This document shows, piece by piece, positions 1 through 9,248 of a stretch of DNA of 64,000 nt. The position numbers were made by a program, and so were the translations under genes. Where the stretch lies: positions 41,769 through 105,768 of the forward strand of contig NZ_WOFE01000009.1 in assembly GCF_016881405.1 (NCBI RefSeq), given 5' to 3'. Positions within the stretch are counted from its first letter, which is position 1. Each line of letters opens with the position of its first letter. Origin of the DNA: Deefgea chitinilytica (GTDB lineage Bacteria > Pseudomonadota > Gammaproteobacteria > Burkholderiales > Chitinibacteraceae). The notes under the pieces are model-generated. The model was given only the letters and a program-made list of their open reading frames with translations. It had not been told where the DNA came from and made no database searches.

Positions 1-2892
1 CTCGCGCCCACCGGCTATGATTTGCTGCCCGAAGACATGGCGCCGCAAGTGCGCGAATGGGCTGAAGCGGGTTTGGTCAATATCATCGGTGGGTGTTGCG
101 GCACCACGCCGGCGCATATCAAGGCGATTTACGAAGCTGTAAAAGACCTACCTCCGCGCCAGCTGCCCGAGATTGAGCCTAAATGCCGCTTGTCTGGCCT
201 TGAGCCCTTCAACATCGGCGATAAAGATTTGTTTGTGAACGTTGGCGAGCGTACCAACGTTACCGGCTCGAAAGCCTTTGCCCGCCTGATTTTGGCCGGC
301 GATTATCCGGCCGCGCTAGAGGTCGCCCGCCAGCAAGTAGAAAACGGCGCGCAGATTATCGACATCAATATGGATGAGGGCATGCTCGATGCCCATCAGG
401 CCATGGTCACCTTCCTGAACCTGATCGCCGCCGAGCCGGATATCAGCCGCGTGCCGATCATGATCGACTCATCAAAATGGGACGTGATCGAAGCCGGCCT
501 GAAATGCGTGCAGGGCAAGTGCATCGTGAACTCGATCTCGATGAAAGAGGGGGTCGAGCAATTCAAACACCACGCGCGCTTGCTGAAAATGTACGGCGCG
601 GCGGTGATCGTGATGGCCTTCGACGAAGTCGGTCAGGCCGATACCTACGCGCGTAAAGTCGAGATTTGCGAAAAATCCTACCGCATCTTGGTCGACGAAA
701 TCGGCTTTAATCCGGCCGACATTATTTTCGACCCGAATATTTTTGCCGTGGCGACTGGTATTGAAGAGCACGCGCGTTATGGCCTCGACTTTATCGAAGC
801 CACCGGCTGGATCAAGCAAAACCTGCCGCACGCCAAAATCAGCGGCGGTGTATCGAACGTGTCGTTTAGTTTCCGTGGCAATAACAAGGTGCGCGAAGCG
901 ATCCACGCCGTGTTCCTCTACCACGCGATTCAGCGCGGGATGACGATGGGTATCGTGAACGCTGGTGCGCTGGAAAACTACGACGAAGTGCCGGGCGAGC
1001 TGCGCAACGCCATCGAGCGCGTTGTCCTCATGGAAGGTGCGGACCCGATGGCGGATACCGACGCGCTGATCGCGCTGGCCGAGTCATTCCGTGGCGATAC
1101 GGCGCAAAAGTCGGGTGAAGATCTGAGCTGGCGCACGCTGCCGCTGCAAGAGCGGATTACGCATTCGCTGGTGAAGGGCATTACCACCTACATCGTTGAA
1201 GACACCGAAGAAGCCCGCCAATCCGTCGAGCGCCCGATCCATGTGATCGAAGGCCACTTGATGAACGGCATGAACGTCGTTGGCGACTTGTTTGGCGCCG
1301 GTAAGATGTTCCTGCCGCAGGTGGTGAAATCGGCGCGCGTGATGAAAGCCGCCGTGGCGCACCTCGAGCCCTTTATCGAAGCCGAAAAAATCGCCATGGG
1401 TCTGGCCGATGCGCCAGCCAAGGGCAAGATCATTATGGCGACGGTGAAGGGCGACGTGCACGACATCGGTAAAAACATCGTTGGCGTGGTGCTGCGCTGT
1501 AATAACTATCAGGTGTTTGACCTCGGCGTAATGGTGCCGTGCCAAACGATTCTGGATAAAGCCCGCGAAGTCGGCGCCGACATCATTGGCCTCTCCGGCC
1601 TGATTACCCCATCGCTGGAAGAAATGGCGCACGTCGCCAAAGAAATGCAGCGCCAGGGCTTTGACATTCCGCTCTTGATCGGCGGCGCGACAACGTCGAA
1701 AGTCCACACCGCGGTGAAGATCGAGCCGCATTACCAAAACGGCCAAGTGATCTACGTGGCCGACGCCAGCCGCGCCGTGGGTGTGTGCTCGAATCTGCTG
1801 TCGGACGATCTGAAAGCGCCATTCGTGGCGGAAGTGAAGGCCGAATACGCCAAAGCGCGTGAGCTGTTTGAAAACAAAGATCGCACCAAACTGATCAGCA
1901 TAGCTGAAGCACGCGAATTTAAATTCAAACAAGACTGGGCTACGTATACACCGAAAGCGCCTTCATTTACTGGCGTACGTGAATATACCCAATATGATTT
2001 AAATGAGCTGGTACCGTATATCGACTGGACTCCGTTCTTCCAAAGCTGGGAGCTGTATGGCCGCTATCCGGCGATTTTAAACGACGAAGTCGTCGGCGAA
2101 GCCGCGCGCCCGCTGTTTGAAGACGCGCAAAAAATGCTTAAACAAATCGTCGAAGAAAAATGGCTGTCTGCCGCTGGCGTAATCGGCTTCTTCCCCGCCA
2201 ATGCGGTCAATCACGACGACATCGAAATCCGCGACCCAGCCACGGGCGAAACCGCGATGCTGTGGCACAACCTGCGCCAGCAATTGCCGAAGGCCAAAAC
2301 CGACGAGCGCAACGCGGCCGATGTGAAGCCCAACTGGTGTCTGGCCGACTTTGTCGCGCCGAAAGAGACGGGCATCACCGATTACATCGGCGCCTTTGCC
2401 GTCACCGCCGGCATCGGTATTGATGAGCACGTCAAACGCCTTGAAGACGCCAACGACGACTACAGCGCCATCTTGCTCAAATCGCTGGCGGATCGCCTCG
2501 CCGAAGCCTTCGCCGAGCACATGCACGCCCGCGTGCGCACCGAGCTATGGGGCTACGCGGCCGACGAGCAGCTGGATAACGAAGCGCTGATCGATGAAAA
2601 ATACACCGGCATCCGCCCCGCCCCCGGCTACCCAGCCTGCCCGGACCACACCAGCAAGGTGGAGCTATTCAAACTGCTGAACGCGCCAAACATCGGTATG
2701 ACGCTAACCGAAGGCTACGCGATGCTGCCCACCGCAGCGGTCAGCGGCTTCTACCTCGCGCACCCCGAGTCGCGCTACTTTGGCGTGGGCAAAATCACCA
2801 AAGATCAGGTGGAGGATTATGCTCAGCGGCGTGGGGTATCGGTTGCGCAAGCCGAACGTGATTTGGCGCCGAACTTGGGGTATGTGGCGTGA
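1..2892 (+). CDS. metH: Methionine synthase, cobalamin-dependent (3' part; 5' end outside window)
   Basis: Transfers a methyl group from 5-methyltetrahydrofolate through cob(I)alamin to homocysteine in the cytoplasm. The frame is open from base 1, so the gene begins upstream and roughly the first quarter of the usual ~1230 residues is missing. Visible in order: the end of the homocysteine domain with the zinc-ligand pair GGCCGTTP (Cys codons at 94-99); the pterin-binding domain (about 230-1000); the B12 domain with the DVHDIG motif whose His codon at 1459-1461 is the lower axial cobalt ligand; and the C-terminal reactivation domain with [12 protein letters not shown] (about 2611-2646), which binds SAM. 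All modules are in one polypeptide, so this is the fused, not the split, form. A strong terminator follows. Very confident. Confidence 0.97.
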   Translation, partial: LAPTGYDLLPEDMAPQVREWAEAGLVNIIGGCCGTTPAHIKAIYEAVKDLPPRQLPEIEPKCRLSGLEPFNIGDKDLFVNVGERTNVTGSKAFARLILAGDYPAALEVARQQVENGAQIIDINMDEGMLDAHQAMVTFLNLIAAEPDISRVPIMIDSSKWDVIEAGLKCVQGKCIVNSISMKEGVEQFKHHARLLKMYGAAVIVMAFDEVGQADTYARKVEICEKSYRILVDEIGFNPADIIFDPNIFAVATGIEEHARYGLDFIEATGWIKQNLPHAKISGGVSNVSFSFRGNNKVREAIHAVFLYHAIQRGMTMGIVNAGALENYDEVPGELRNAIERVVLMEGADPMADTDALIALAESFRGDTAQKSGEDLSWRTLPLQERITHSLVKGITTYIVEDTEEARQSVERPIHVIEGHLMNGMNVVGDLFGAGKMFLPQVVKSARVMKAAVAHLEPFIEAEKIAMGLADAPAKGKIIMATVKGDVHDIGKNIVGVVLRCNNYQVFDLGVMVPCQTILDKAREVGADIIGLSGLITPSLEEMAHVAKEMQRQGFDIPLLIGGATTSKVHTAVKIEPHYQNGQVIYVADASRAVGVCSNLLSDDLKAPFVAEVKAEYAKARELFENKDRTKLISIAEAREFKFKQDWATYTPKAPSFTGVREYTQYDLNELVPYIDWTPFFQSWELYGRYPAILNDEVVGEAARPLFEDAQKMLKQIVEEKWLSAAGVIGFFPANAVNHDDIEIRDPATGETAMLWHNLRQQLPKAKTDERNAADVKPNWCLADFVAPKETGITDYIGAFAVTAGIGIDEHVKRLEDANDDYSAILLKSLADRLAEAFAEHMHARVRTELWGYAADEQLDNEALIDEKYTGIRPAPGYPACPDHTSKVELFKLLNAPNIGMTLTEGYAMLPTAAVSGFYLAHPESRYFGVGKITKDQVEDYAQRRGVSVAQAERDLAPNLGYVA

Positions 2893-2932
2893 GACCTTGT
2901 TGGATAATGGCTGGGTAGTGATACCTAATAAA

Positions 2933-2957
2933 AAGCCCCGCGGATGCGGGGCTTTTT
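2933..2957 (+). terminator. Rho-independent terminator of metH
   Basis: Stem GCCCCGC / GCGGGGC with a GGAT loop, preceded by A and followed by a run of six T, about 40 bases after the metH stop. Confidence 0.9.
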
Positions 2958-2979
2958 TGCGCCGTGCTGCGACGGTACT

Positions 2980-3012
2980 GTAGGTGCGAATAGCGCAGAG
3001 TATTCGTACGAA
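2980..3012 (+). repeat. Degenerate REP-like palindrome left of the NACHT gene
   Basis: Arms GTGCGAATA (2984-2992) and TATTCGTAC (3001-3009) form an imperfect hairpin preceded by GTAG. The pattern resembles the GTAGGGTGCG...CGCACC intergenic palindromes common in proteobacteria. A related degenerate unit lies in the opposite orientation at about 5833-5871, beyond the other end of the NACHT gene. Confidence 0.4.
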
Positions 3013-3105
3013 TGGAGGTTGAAACATGCTACAGCTCTGGGCAACGCAGCCTTAGCGCAGCTTACAAAACGCCTAGGCTGCCATGCTAAAGTACACAACA
3101 CAGTC

Positions 3106-5745
3106 TCAGATGCTGCTTCTTTTTTGAGCCATTCGCTCTTCTATATCTATCAATCTTTTTCCTAATAGGAATTTGCCTAAGCGATTTTCGCAATAAAAAT
3201 AAAACAATAAGGTGGTAAGACTATCTGGGTTGGAGAGTATACTAACCTCATTAGGTAAAAATATTTTGCGTATTCTAATTGGCTTTAGTAGCACTGAAGC
3301 AGCTAGGCAATAATAAAGAAACGAAGTGAAAATAATAGATAAAATCAAGGAGAAAAATCTAGTTGCGCTTTGGGTTGAGATGTCTATTTCTTTGAGATTA
3401 ATGCTTAGGCTAATGTTTTTTATGCTGCCTAGGTCTGGTAGTGAGGTTGCCGTCAATGGTGGGATTTTTAATATTAAAAATATAGTGCAAAAAGTGATTA
3501 AAAGAGCAGAAACCTCAAATGGAATTGCGAGTAATCTTCTGGGTGGGTTGATTTCTGAGGCAATTAAAGTTAGGGGGTATTTGACTCTTAATTCACTTTT
3601 TGATGAAATGCCGATGCAGTCCCTGAGTAAACCCTCGCCCACTATCAATTGTTTTCGCCATTTGTTCTCGCTTAGTTTTTCAATGTGTGTCCTCCAAGAA
3701 GAAAACGAACCCTTATTTTTTAATGACTGTGCAACAATAGGCGATCTTAGTGCCGCTTCAGTTAATATGCATGCCCATTCTTCGGTTTTGTCATTGCTGA
3801 CCGCTGCCATCTCAAGTATCATTTCTAGAAATGGTTCTTGGTCGCAATTTTTGTATACAATTTCAGGTGCGTCGCTTGCTACATCAATATTATTTAATTC
3901 GGCAATTCTTAGCGCTGCGACGGCATCCTGCTTTGCATAATTTTCTATCAGCTTTGCTATGATATTTTTATTTTTGCCTAGGAATTTTCCATAGAAAAGC
4001 TGAATGTCTGGGGTGGCTCTAGACTTTGACAGAATTGGTAAACAAATAGCAGCGTCTAGGCTGGTTATATTAAAAATATGTAACTCGTCGAGTCTTGAAG
4101 TTGTCCAATCGCTTTCTGCCAAGTTTAATAGGCTTGATTCCCATTTTGCATAAAAATTGGTCCACGCGTCGCAGTCATAAAATTTAGACTCAATAAAGCA
4201 TTTGCCTATTAAATTATTGTCGCCATCCTCAATTAATGATGCTAGTGTTTTTTCTAGTTCTGAGATGTCATTTCTGATTTTAAGTAGTCCGCAGGCAAAA
4301 GGAAATAACTCAGTCAGTCTTGTCTTTAGGCTGTATAAAGATTGATTTTCTTTATTTGTTTTAATTAGTTTTTCTAGTTTCTCATTGTTGCCAATTGTTG
4401 CTTTGGCAGCAAAAAACTCACAAAATGTAAGATGTATAAATCTAAGTGTTTCTCTTTCTTTTTCTTCCGAAATTAAGCCTGTTTCTTTAATGATGTCTAG
4501 TAATATTTCGGCCGCATCAGCTGCATCACATTTATTGACGGCTTGAACGATGAGGATGGCATCACACCAATTTACAGTATTTGCTGGATTTGTGTTATCA
4601 AGTAAATGTTGATAAGAAATCTCGGAAAGAACTGCCATGCGTTGCTGTTTTATTATATCGGGGGCATGTTTTCGGCCTGTTTGGCTTGTTCGTCGCTTGA
4701 TCAGTAACTCATCAGTCACTCGCTCATAAAATTCTGTTCTTGTTTCTGGGGTAAATTTACCTGCACTAGCTTGGTCCTCTGAAACATACATTGATAGAAC
4801 TAATGGGTTGCTACACATTTCTCTTAATGATGCACGATCAGTCAAGTCCTTATATATTCTATTTATGTGTTGTTGTGAGTTTTCATTGTAAGGCCATTTT
4901 GTAAGAAATTCATAGATGTTCGATGGGTTAAACGGCATTAAACGCATTATTGCGCCAAATTCTCTAATGCTGTTTTTTATGGATTTGTAAAACTGAGAGC
5001 GCATCGTTAATATAATCTTATTATTTGTACCTAGGTTATTTAATTTGTCACTTGTATCTCTAATTCCTTTAATAATCAAGCTTAAATCTTTGCTGGCTAC
5101 TTCATCCAGGCCATCAAAAATTAAAATAATTCCATTGCTTTCGCAGAAATAATCGAAACACTTGTCCATGTTATAAGAGTTTTTTTGTGTAACATGCGTC
5201 TTCGCAAGATCAAATAACCACGATTCTTTATCTTTTTCAGGCGGTTTTACATTTTTTAACTCAATTAGTATTGGCAATCTCGCTTTTCCAGGTGATCTCA
5301 TCGAAAGTTCACATTGTTCTAGCACGATTTTTTTTGTTAACGTTGACTTGCCTGAGCCAGGGTCTCCAATTATTAATATTCGAGTTGAGTCATTGTCTAG
5401 GAAAGAACATTCTTTTTGAAGTAGTGTTTGATTCTTCTCGTCTTCCAATGTTGCGCTTATGAAGGAGTCTTTAATTTTTAATCTTATATCTTCGTTGCCG
5501 GGAACGAACATGTATTTTTGGTGATCTTCATTTGAAATTAGTGTTGAGTAGCGCTTTAAGGATAGTTGTGCTGCTACCTTTCCATTTATTTTCAATAGCA
5601 GGTTAAATATGATGCCTTTTGCGATAAATGCAACAACAGAATTGAAGTGTTTTTTTACTAGTACGCCTACAAATACTATTGTTGGTAGTCCCATTACGCC
5701 AATTAGCATGGATCTTAAATCCAGTGTTACATTAAGTATTTCCAT
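3106..5745 (-). CDS. Membrane-anchored NACHT-type P-loop NTPase, candidate defence protein
   Basis: An 879-residue STAND-type NTPase. Two hydrophobic segments lie at the N terminus (about 13-30 and 38-52). The NACHT core has Walker A GDPGSGKST at 127-135, Walker B IILIFDGLDE at 206-215 (with the D-G-L-D-E signature) and a sensor strand ending TMRSQ near 247-251. A long helical region follows, then two further membrane segments near the C terminus (about 740-765 and 800-825). Bacterial NACHT proteins of this size include known anti-phage proteins; a role here is inference. The gene stands alone on the minus strand, is clearly AT-rich beside metH and the chitinase, and has degenerate palindromes outside both ends, which suggests horizontal acquisition. 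No recognisable LRR, TPR or nuclease effector; the membrane segments could be the effector. Confidence 0.85.
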   Translation of the reverse strand: MEILNVTLDLRSMLIGVMGLPTIVFVGVLVKKHFNSVVAFIAKGIIFNLLLKINGKVAAQLSLKRYSTLISNEDHQKYMFVPGNEDIRLKIKDSFISATLEDEKNQTLLQKECSFLDNDSTRILIIGDPGSGKSTLTKKIVLEQCELSMRSPGKARLPILIELKNVKPPEKDKESWLFDLAKTHVTQKNSYNMDKCFDYFCESNGIILIFDGLDEVASKDLSLIIKGIRDTSDKLNNLGTNNKIILTMRSQFYKSIKNSIREFGAIMRLMPFNPSNIYEFLTKWPYNENSQQHINRIYKDLTDRASLREMCSNPLVLSMYVSEDQASAGKFTPETRTEFYERVTDELLIKRRTSQTGRKHAPDIIKQQRMAVLSEISYQHLLDNTNPANTVNWCDAILIVQAVNKCDAADAAEILLDIIKETGLISEEKERETLRFIHLTFCEFFAAKATIGNNEKLEKLIKTNKENQSLYSLKTRLTELFPFACGLLKIRNDISELEKTLASLIEDGDNNLIGKCFIESKFYDCDAWTNFYAKWESSLLNLAESDWTTSRLDELHIFNITSLDAAICLPILSKSRATPDIQLFYGKFLGKNKNIIAKLIENYAKQDAVAALRIAELNNIDVASDAPEIVYKNCDQEPFLEMILEMAAVSNDKTEEWACILTEAALRSPIVAQSLKNKGSFSSWRTHIEKLSENKWRKQLIVGEGLLRDCIGISSKSELRVKYPLTLIASEINPPRRLLAIPFEVSALLITFCTIFLILKIPPLTATSLPDLGSIKNISLSINLKEIDISTQSATRFFSLILSIIFTSFLYYCLAASVLLKPIRIRKIFLPNEVSILSNPDSLTTLLFYFYCENRLGKFLLGKRLIDIEERMAQKRSSI

Positions 5746-5832
5746 GATTGTCCATTTTTAAATTGATAGTCCATGTGTTTTTAAAAAATATACACTGTGC
5801 GGGGTTGTGGTTCGTACATTGTTTGAATCACT

Positions 5833-5871
5833 CAATGGCGTATTGCAACTTCGCATCGAATGCACCCTACC
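5833..5871 (-). repeat. Degenerate REP-like palindrome right of the NACHT gene
   Basis: On the minus strand this reads GTAGGGTGCATTCGATGCG and ends AATACGCC, an imperfect palindrome of the same GTAGGGTGC type as the unit at 2980-3012, inverted relative to it. The two bracket the AT-rich NACHT gene. Confidence 0.35.
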
Positions 5872-6011
5872 GTTTGCCGAGCTTCAATATCTTATCTAAT
5901 TGACAAATTAACGTCAGCTGTTCGATGGAAAATGTTAGCTTTGATTGATGAAAAGCGAATCTGGCGCAAGGCTACGGTATGGCGAGCGGTGGTTTTGTGT
6001 TTGAGCGGGAT

Positions 6012-6255
6012 TGGCGGCTGTGCGCCGCGGCACTCACTTCTCTTGCTTCGCCAAGAAAAGTAAGCAAAAGGAGGCGACCCGGGCGAAAAGCGCTCCGCGC
6101 TGTTAGCCTTAGGCCACGGCCTACGCTAAGACAACAAGTTGCCAAGCTCCGTCACGCCTTGCTGCGTCCTTCATAACTGGCTCCAAACGATACTGCCGTT
6201 TGTCTCTCTCCTTGCTGCGGTTTTCGCTACACGGGAATTCAAGCCCCAGACCGAC
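6012..6255 (+). repeat. Dispersed ~200-bp repeat, copy 1
   Basis: Copy 1 of a three-member family (others at about 24600-24799 minus and 35130-35330 plus). Shared blocks: a GC-rich hairpin (GCGGCTGTGCGCCGC), the hairpin segment CTTCTCTTGCTTCGCCAAG, then AAGTAAGCAAAAGGAGGCG followed by ACCCGGGCG, and downstream CAAACGATACTGCCGTTTG plus TCTCTCTCC. Short reading frames across it have no coding look. It fills most of a gene-free stretch (5746-6476) behind the NACHT gene; nothing else supportable is visible there. Confidence 0.6.
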
Positions 6256-6325
6256 CATCGTGACACATACATGCCGTGGTGTTGTTCTGAAGATGATTCA
6301 GAGATTGGCTTTGGTAGATATACCC

Positions 6326-6384
6326 GTAGGGTCAACGTTAGCTGACCTTGTTGGGTGTGTCTGGTCGGCTAAAGCCGACCCTAC
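6326..6384. repeat. REP-like inverted repeat
   Basis: Bounded by GTAGGGTC and GACCCTAC, with a nested perfect hairpin GGTCGGC-TAAA-GCCGACC on the right and a weaker GGTCA...TGACC pair on the left. This is the look of bacterial REP/BIME elements and lies in non-coding DNA. Confidence 0.5.
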
Positions 6385-6476
6385 AACGGCTGCTTATTAA
6401 CACGGATTGCTCGTGGAGACGCGCCGCTTTCAAAAGTCATGGCGAGGCATGGCGTAGCTACAGCAAAACAACCAAA

Positions 6477-6733
6477 CTAGAAATTTTTCACCGCTTGCTG
6501 TACGCGCTCGACTTGCTCGATGAGCTCGGTGACAAGGCTGTCGGTCACGTCTAGATCGCCTTCGTACTCGGCCAGATTGCGTTTGCTGTGCGCACAATTG
6601 AAAGACTCATATTGGGCATGGTCAGGTATTCAAAGCCATTCTGGGTTTGATAACCCCAAATTGGTTTTTTGTAAGGCGGCGTTGAGGGCGGTGCTTGATG
6701 GTTCGGGTCGGCACAGATGCAACGACCGAACAA
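6477..6733 (-). pseudogene. Broken 3' fragment of a HEPN-like gene
   Basis: On the minus strand one frame reads ...ALNAALQKTNLGLSNPEWL, then a TGA (6630-6632), then in the same frame about 50 residues containing HSKRNLAEYEGDLDV and ending at TAG (6477-6479). The KRNLAEYEG box near the C terminus resembles that of small HEPN-like proteins known to me; this assignment is from memory of the family and tentative. The TGA may be a mutated tryptophan codon. The 5' part is missing: the frame runs straight into the chitinase terminator at 6738-6777. Best read as a decaying accessory gene in the same island as the NACHT gene. Confidence 0.4.
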
Positions 6734-6734
6734 T

Positions 6735-6777
6735 AAAAACCGCCGTGCGGATTCAATCCAGAATCAGCACGGCGGTT
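6735..6777 (-). terminator. Terminator of the chitinase gene
   Basis: Perfect 11-bp stem AACCGCCGTGC / GCACGGCGGTT with an 18-nt loop; read on the minus strand it ends in a T run. It lies just after the minus-strand chitinase stop. Confidence 0.8.
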
Positions 6778-6799
6778 GTGGTGGTGTTACTAAAGTGGC

Positions 6800-8692
6800 T
6801 TATTTCGGTAGTTTGTCAAAGTAAGCACGATGCTGGGTGCTAAATTCAAAGTTGTTGAATTTGTCCCAGTTAATTGACCAAGTCATCAAGCCACGCAGGC
6901 CAGGATAAACCGCGCTTGGTTTGTAGCTGCCGCAGCTAGTGCCTTTCATCAGGCAATCAAGTGCAGTGTGTACATCGCCCACGGTGGTAAAGCCGCCGCC
7001 CGCATTGGCATTGGCGGGTAGGCCAATCGCAACTTGGTCGGGGCGCAGCGCTGGGAATACGAAGTTCGTGCCAGATACTTTAAAGCCTTTGAGCAACATG
7101 TCGGTCATCGCCACATGGAAATCGGCGTTGCCCATCGTGTGGTAGGCATTATCCAAGCCTGTGATCGGGCCTGAATTGTAGTCTTGCACATGCAGCAGCG
7201 TGATGTCGTCGCGCAGCGCGTAAATCACCGGCAAATAAGCTCCGGCACGCGTGTCGCAACCCGCACAATTGCCACCGTAGAACGCATAACCCAATTGCAC
7301 GAAGAAGGTTTCTGGCGCCATCGTCAGCGTGAATTTGCTGCCGTATTTGGCTTTCAGCTCTTTCAACGCCGCAATCAGATTAACGATGACGGGCGATTTC
7401 GGATTGGCAACATCGTTGTCACCAGCGTTCAATTGCAGCGAGTGGCCTTCGAAGTCCACATCCAGCCCATCCAAGCCATATTTGTCGATGATGGCAGATA
7501 CTGAGCGAACAAATGCATCTTTCGCTGCGCTGGTTTCGAGGCGAACTTGACCATTCGCGCCGCCGATCGAAATTTGGACTTTTTTGCCTTTGGCCTGTTT
7601 GGCTTTGATTGCGGCAATAAAATCGGCTTCCGATTCGACATTCGGGCACTCAGTCGATGGGCAAAGTTTGAAGGCGACTTCACCACTGGTGGCCGAAGTT
7701 GGCTCAGCGAACGACAGATTGATGTAGTCCCATTTATCCGATACATCATTCATGCGGATATAGCCAGAACCATTAGCAAAGCTGGCGTGCAGATAGCCGA
7801 TCAGCAATTTGTCGTTGGCTGGCGCTGGCGTCACACTCGGCGTAGGCGTCACCGTTGGAGTAACTGATGGCGTCACCGAAATCGTTGGGGTTGGCGATAC
7901 CGTGACAGTCGGGGTAGCGGTAGCAGTCGGGATTTTATTCCAGCCGATAATGCAACCGTTGCCATCGTAAATCGGCTCAAAGCGATAACCTGGAATACCG
8001 GTTGGCATCGGCATCGGCAAACAAGTCGGCTTACTGCTCGGGGTCGCAGTCGGCGTTGCGGTCGCGCCAACACTCACCAGTTTCCAAGGGCCCCATTCGC
8101 TAGCACCAGGCACATCGCCTTGCGTCCACCATTTGGCTTCATAGATAGAGCCGTTGTAGCTAATGCGTTGACCGCCAGTGTAGACCGTCGCTTTATCCCA
8201 TGCAGGCTGGATCGGATCACTTGGCACACATTGATTGGAAACAAAGGTCGAGCCAATTGGACAAACCCCTTTCCAACCCTCAATGTTGCAACCATTGCTA
8301 TCTTTACCAATTATCGTAATGCCCCAGCTAGCCGGTGGAATCAAGACCACTGCAGGATAGGGAGGCGGCGTGACTTGTGGGCATTGATAAGTCGTTGGTG
8401 TCGGTGTAATCGTAGGTGTGACGGTTGGGGTGATGCTAATAGTCGGGGTGACGCTAACAGTCGGTGTTACGCTGCCCGTTTCTTTCCACAAGGTCGGCGC
8501 TGCGGCGGGGTTCCAGCCGGTGCCCACGTATGCAGTGTGCGAAACAAGTGCGGTGTAGGTTTTGCCGTTGTAATCAACGACGGTGCCAGCGGTGTAGGTA
8601 TTGCCTTCCTGCCAGCTTGCGGCGTGCACGCCACTGGCAAGGACAAGCCCAGCCAGCAACGACGCCAGTGTAGCGCGATTGCGTTTTATCAT
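6800..8692 (-). CDS. Secreted GH18 chitinase with two CBM5/12 chitin-binding modules
   Basis: Hydrolyses beta-1,4 links in chitin outside the cell. A 630-residue protein: signal peptide 1-24 (cleavage after VHA), CBM5/12 module at about 26-72, a Thr-Pro linker, a Cys-containing spacer, a second CBM5/12 at about 162-206 (with the YEAKWWTQ core), another Thr-Pro linker, and a GH18 barrel from about 295. The barrel has the SIGG strand (375-378) and the complete catalytic motif DGLDVDFE (Asp408, Asp411, Asp413, Glu415), so it should be active. I chose the second ATG at 8692 because GGAGAAG sits 5-10 bases before it; an ATG at 8704 would add four residues. The next gene upstream (9249-10370) encodes a chitin-binding protein on the same strand but has its own terminator. 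Confidence 0.95.
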   Translation of the reverse strand: MIKRNRATLASLLAGLVLASGVHAASWQEGNTYTAGTVVDYNGKTYTALVSHTAYVGTGWNPAAAPTLWKETGSVTPTVSVTPTISITPTVTPTITPTPTTYQCPQVTPPPYPAVVLIPPASWGITIIGKDSNGCNIEGWKGVCPIGSTFVSNQCVPSDPIQPAWDKATVYTGGQRISYNGSIYEAKWWTQGDVPGASEWGPWKLVSVGATATPTATPSSKPTCLPMPMPTGIPGYRFEPIYDGNGCIIGWNKIPTATATPTVTVSPTPTISVTPSVTPTVTPTPSVTPAPANDKLLIGYLHASFANGSGYIRMNDVSDKWDYINLSFAEPTSATSGEVAFKLCPSTECPNVESEADFIAAIKAKQAKGKKVQISIGGANGQVRLETSAAKDAFVRSVSAIIDKYGLDGLDVDFEGHSLQLNAGDNDVANPKSPVIVNLIAALKELKAKYGSKFTLTMAPETFFVQLGYAFYGGNCAGCDTRAGAYLPVIYALRDDITLLHVQDYNSGPITGLDNAYHTMGNADFHVAMTDMLLKGFKVSGTNFVFPALRPDQVAIGLPANANAGGGFTTVGDVHTALDCLMKGTSCGSYKPSAVYPGLRGLMTWSINWDKFNNFEFSTQHRAYFDKLPK

Positions 8693-9186
8693 TGTCTTCT
8701 CCATCCTGTTGTATTCGGCGGCGCATCAAGCCACTGCGGCTCTGACGGCCGGCTTTTGCCCTGGATAGGGGCAAGAACGGGTTGATTGTAAGTCAAACCG
8801 CTAGAATGGCGAATGAAGTTAAGTGATTGTTGTAAATAAGGAATTGATGTTTTAAACGCAGTTGGTAGAGCCACAAGTTCGGGGTTGGGTATTCGGCTAA
8901 CAGGATTGATTTTGTAAGATTGCAGGCATTTACCCAGCAGGAGTATATGGGAGTTTTGCCAGAAATTACGGTGCGGCGCAGTGCACGTGTTGGGTAATTT
9001 TCGCTTCGAATTGCATCTAAATTCGCAGTGATGCTGTGAAGTGAGTCACGCTAAACCCGCGCAGCACCCGCCCTTTGCTTCGCCAAACCAAAGCGCCCCT
9101 ACAAGACGTTTCAATTAAATCTGTATGGGCAGAGATGCAGCAAAGTGCGTCGCGCTATGAAAGATCCCCCCCATTCAGGCACAACA
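8693..9186. other. Gene-free stretch upstream of the chitinase
   Basis: About 490 bases with no convincing reading frame. It should contain the chitinase promoter. One small imperfect hairpin, CTTTGCTTCGCCAAACCAAAG near 9073-9093, resembles a fragment of the dispersed repeat family; otherwise nothing is visible. Confidence 0.5.
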
Positions 9187-9215
9187 AAAAAGCCCCGCAT
9201 CAGCGAGGCTTTTGA
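9187..9215 (-). terminator. Terminator of the chitin-binding protein gene
   Basis: Imperfect stem AGCCCCGC / GCGAGGCT with loop ATCA. On the minus strand the stem is followed by six T, about 35 bases after the stop of the gene at 9249. Confidence 0.75.
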
Positions 9216-9248
9216 TCAACAACGAATCAGCTAAACAACCATCCATTC

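Noticed and set aside
472..924. Second antisense frame inside metH
   Set aside because: Same reason; entirely within the pterin-binding domain codons.
1084..1932. Long minus-strand reading frame (282 codons) inside metH
   Set aside because: It is antisense to well-conserved metH codons and its peptide has no recognisable domain; a side effect of codon bias in the plus-strand gene.
5860..6554. Several plus-strand frames of 60-70 codons
   Set aside because: They run over the dispersed repeat and REP-like hairpins, give Arg/Ser-rich peptides, and lack ribosome sites.
8120..8785. 221-codon plus-strand frame opposite the chitinase
   Set aside because: Antisense to the chitin-binding modules and linkers, whose bias leaves frames open.
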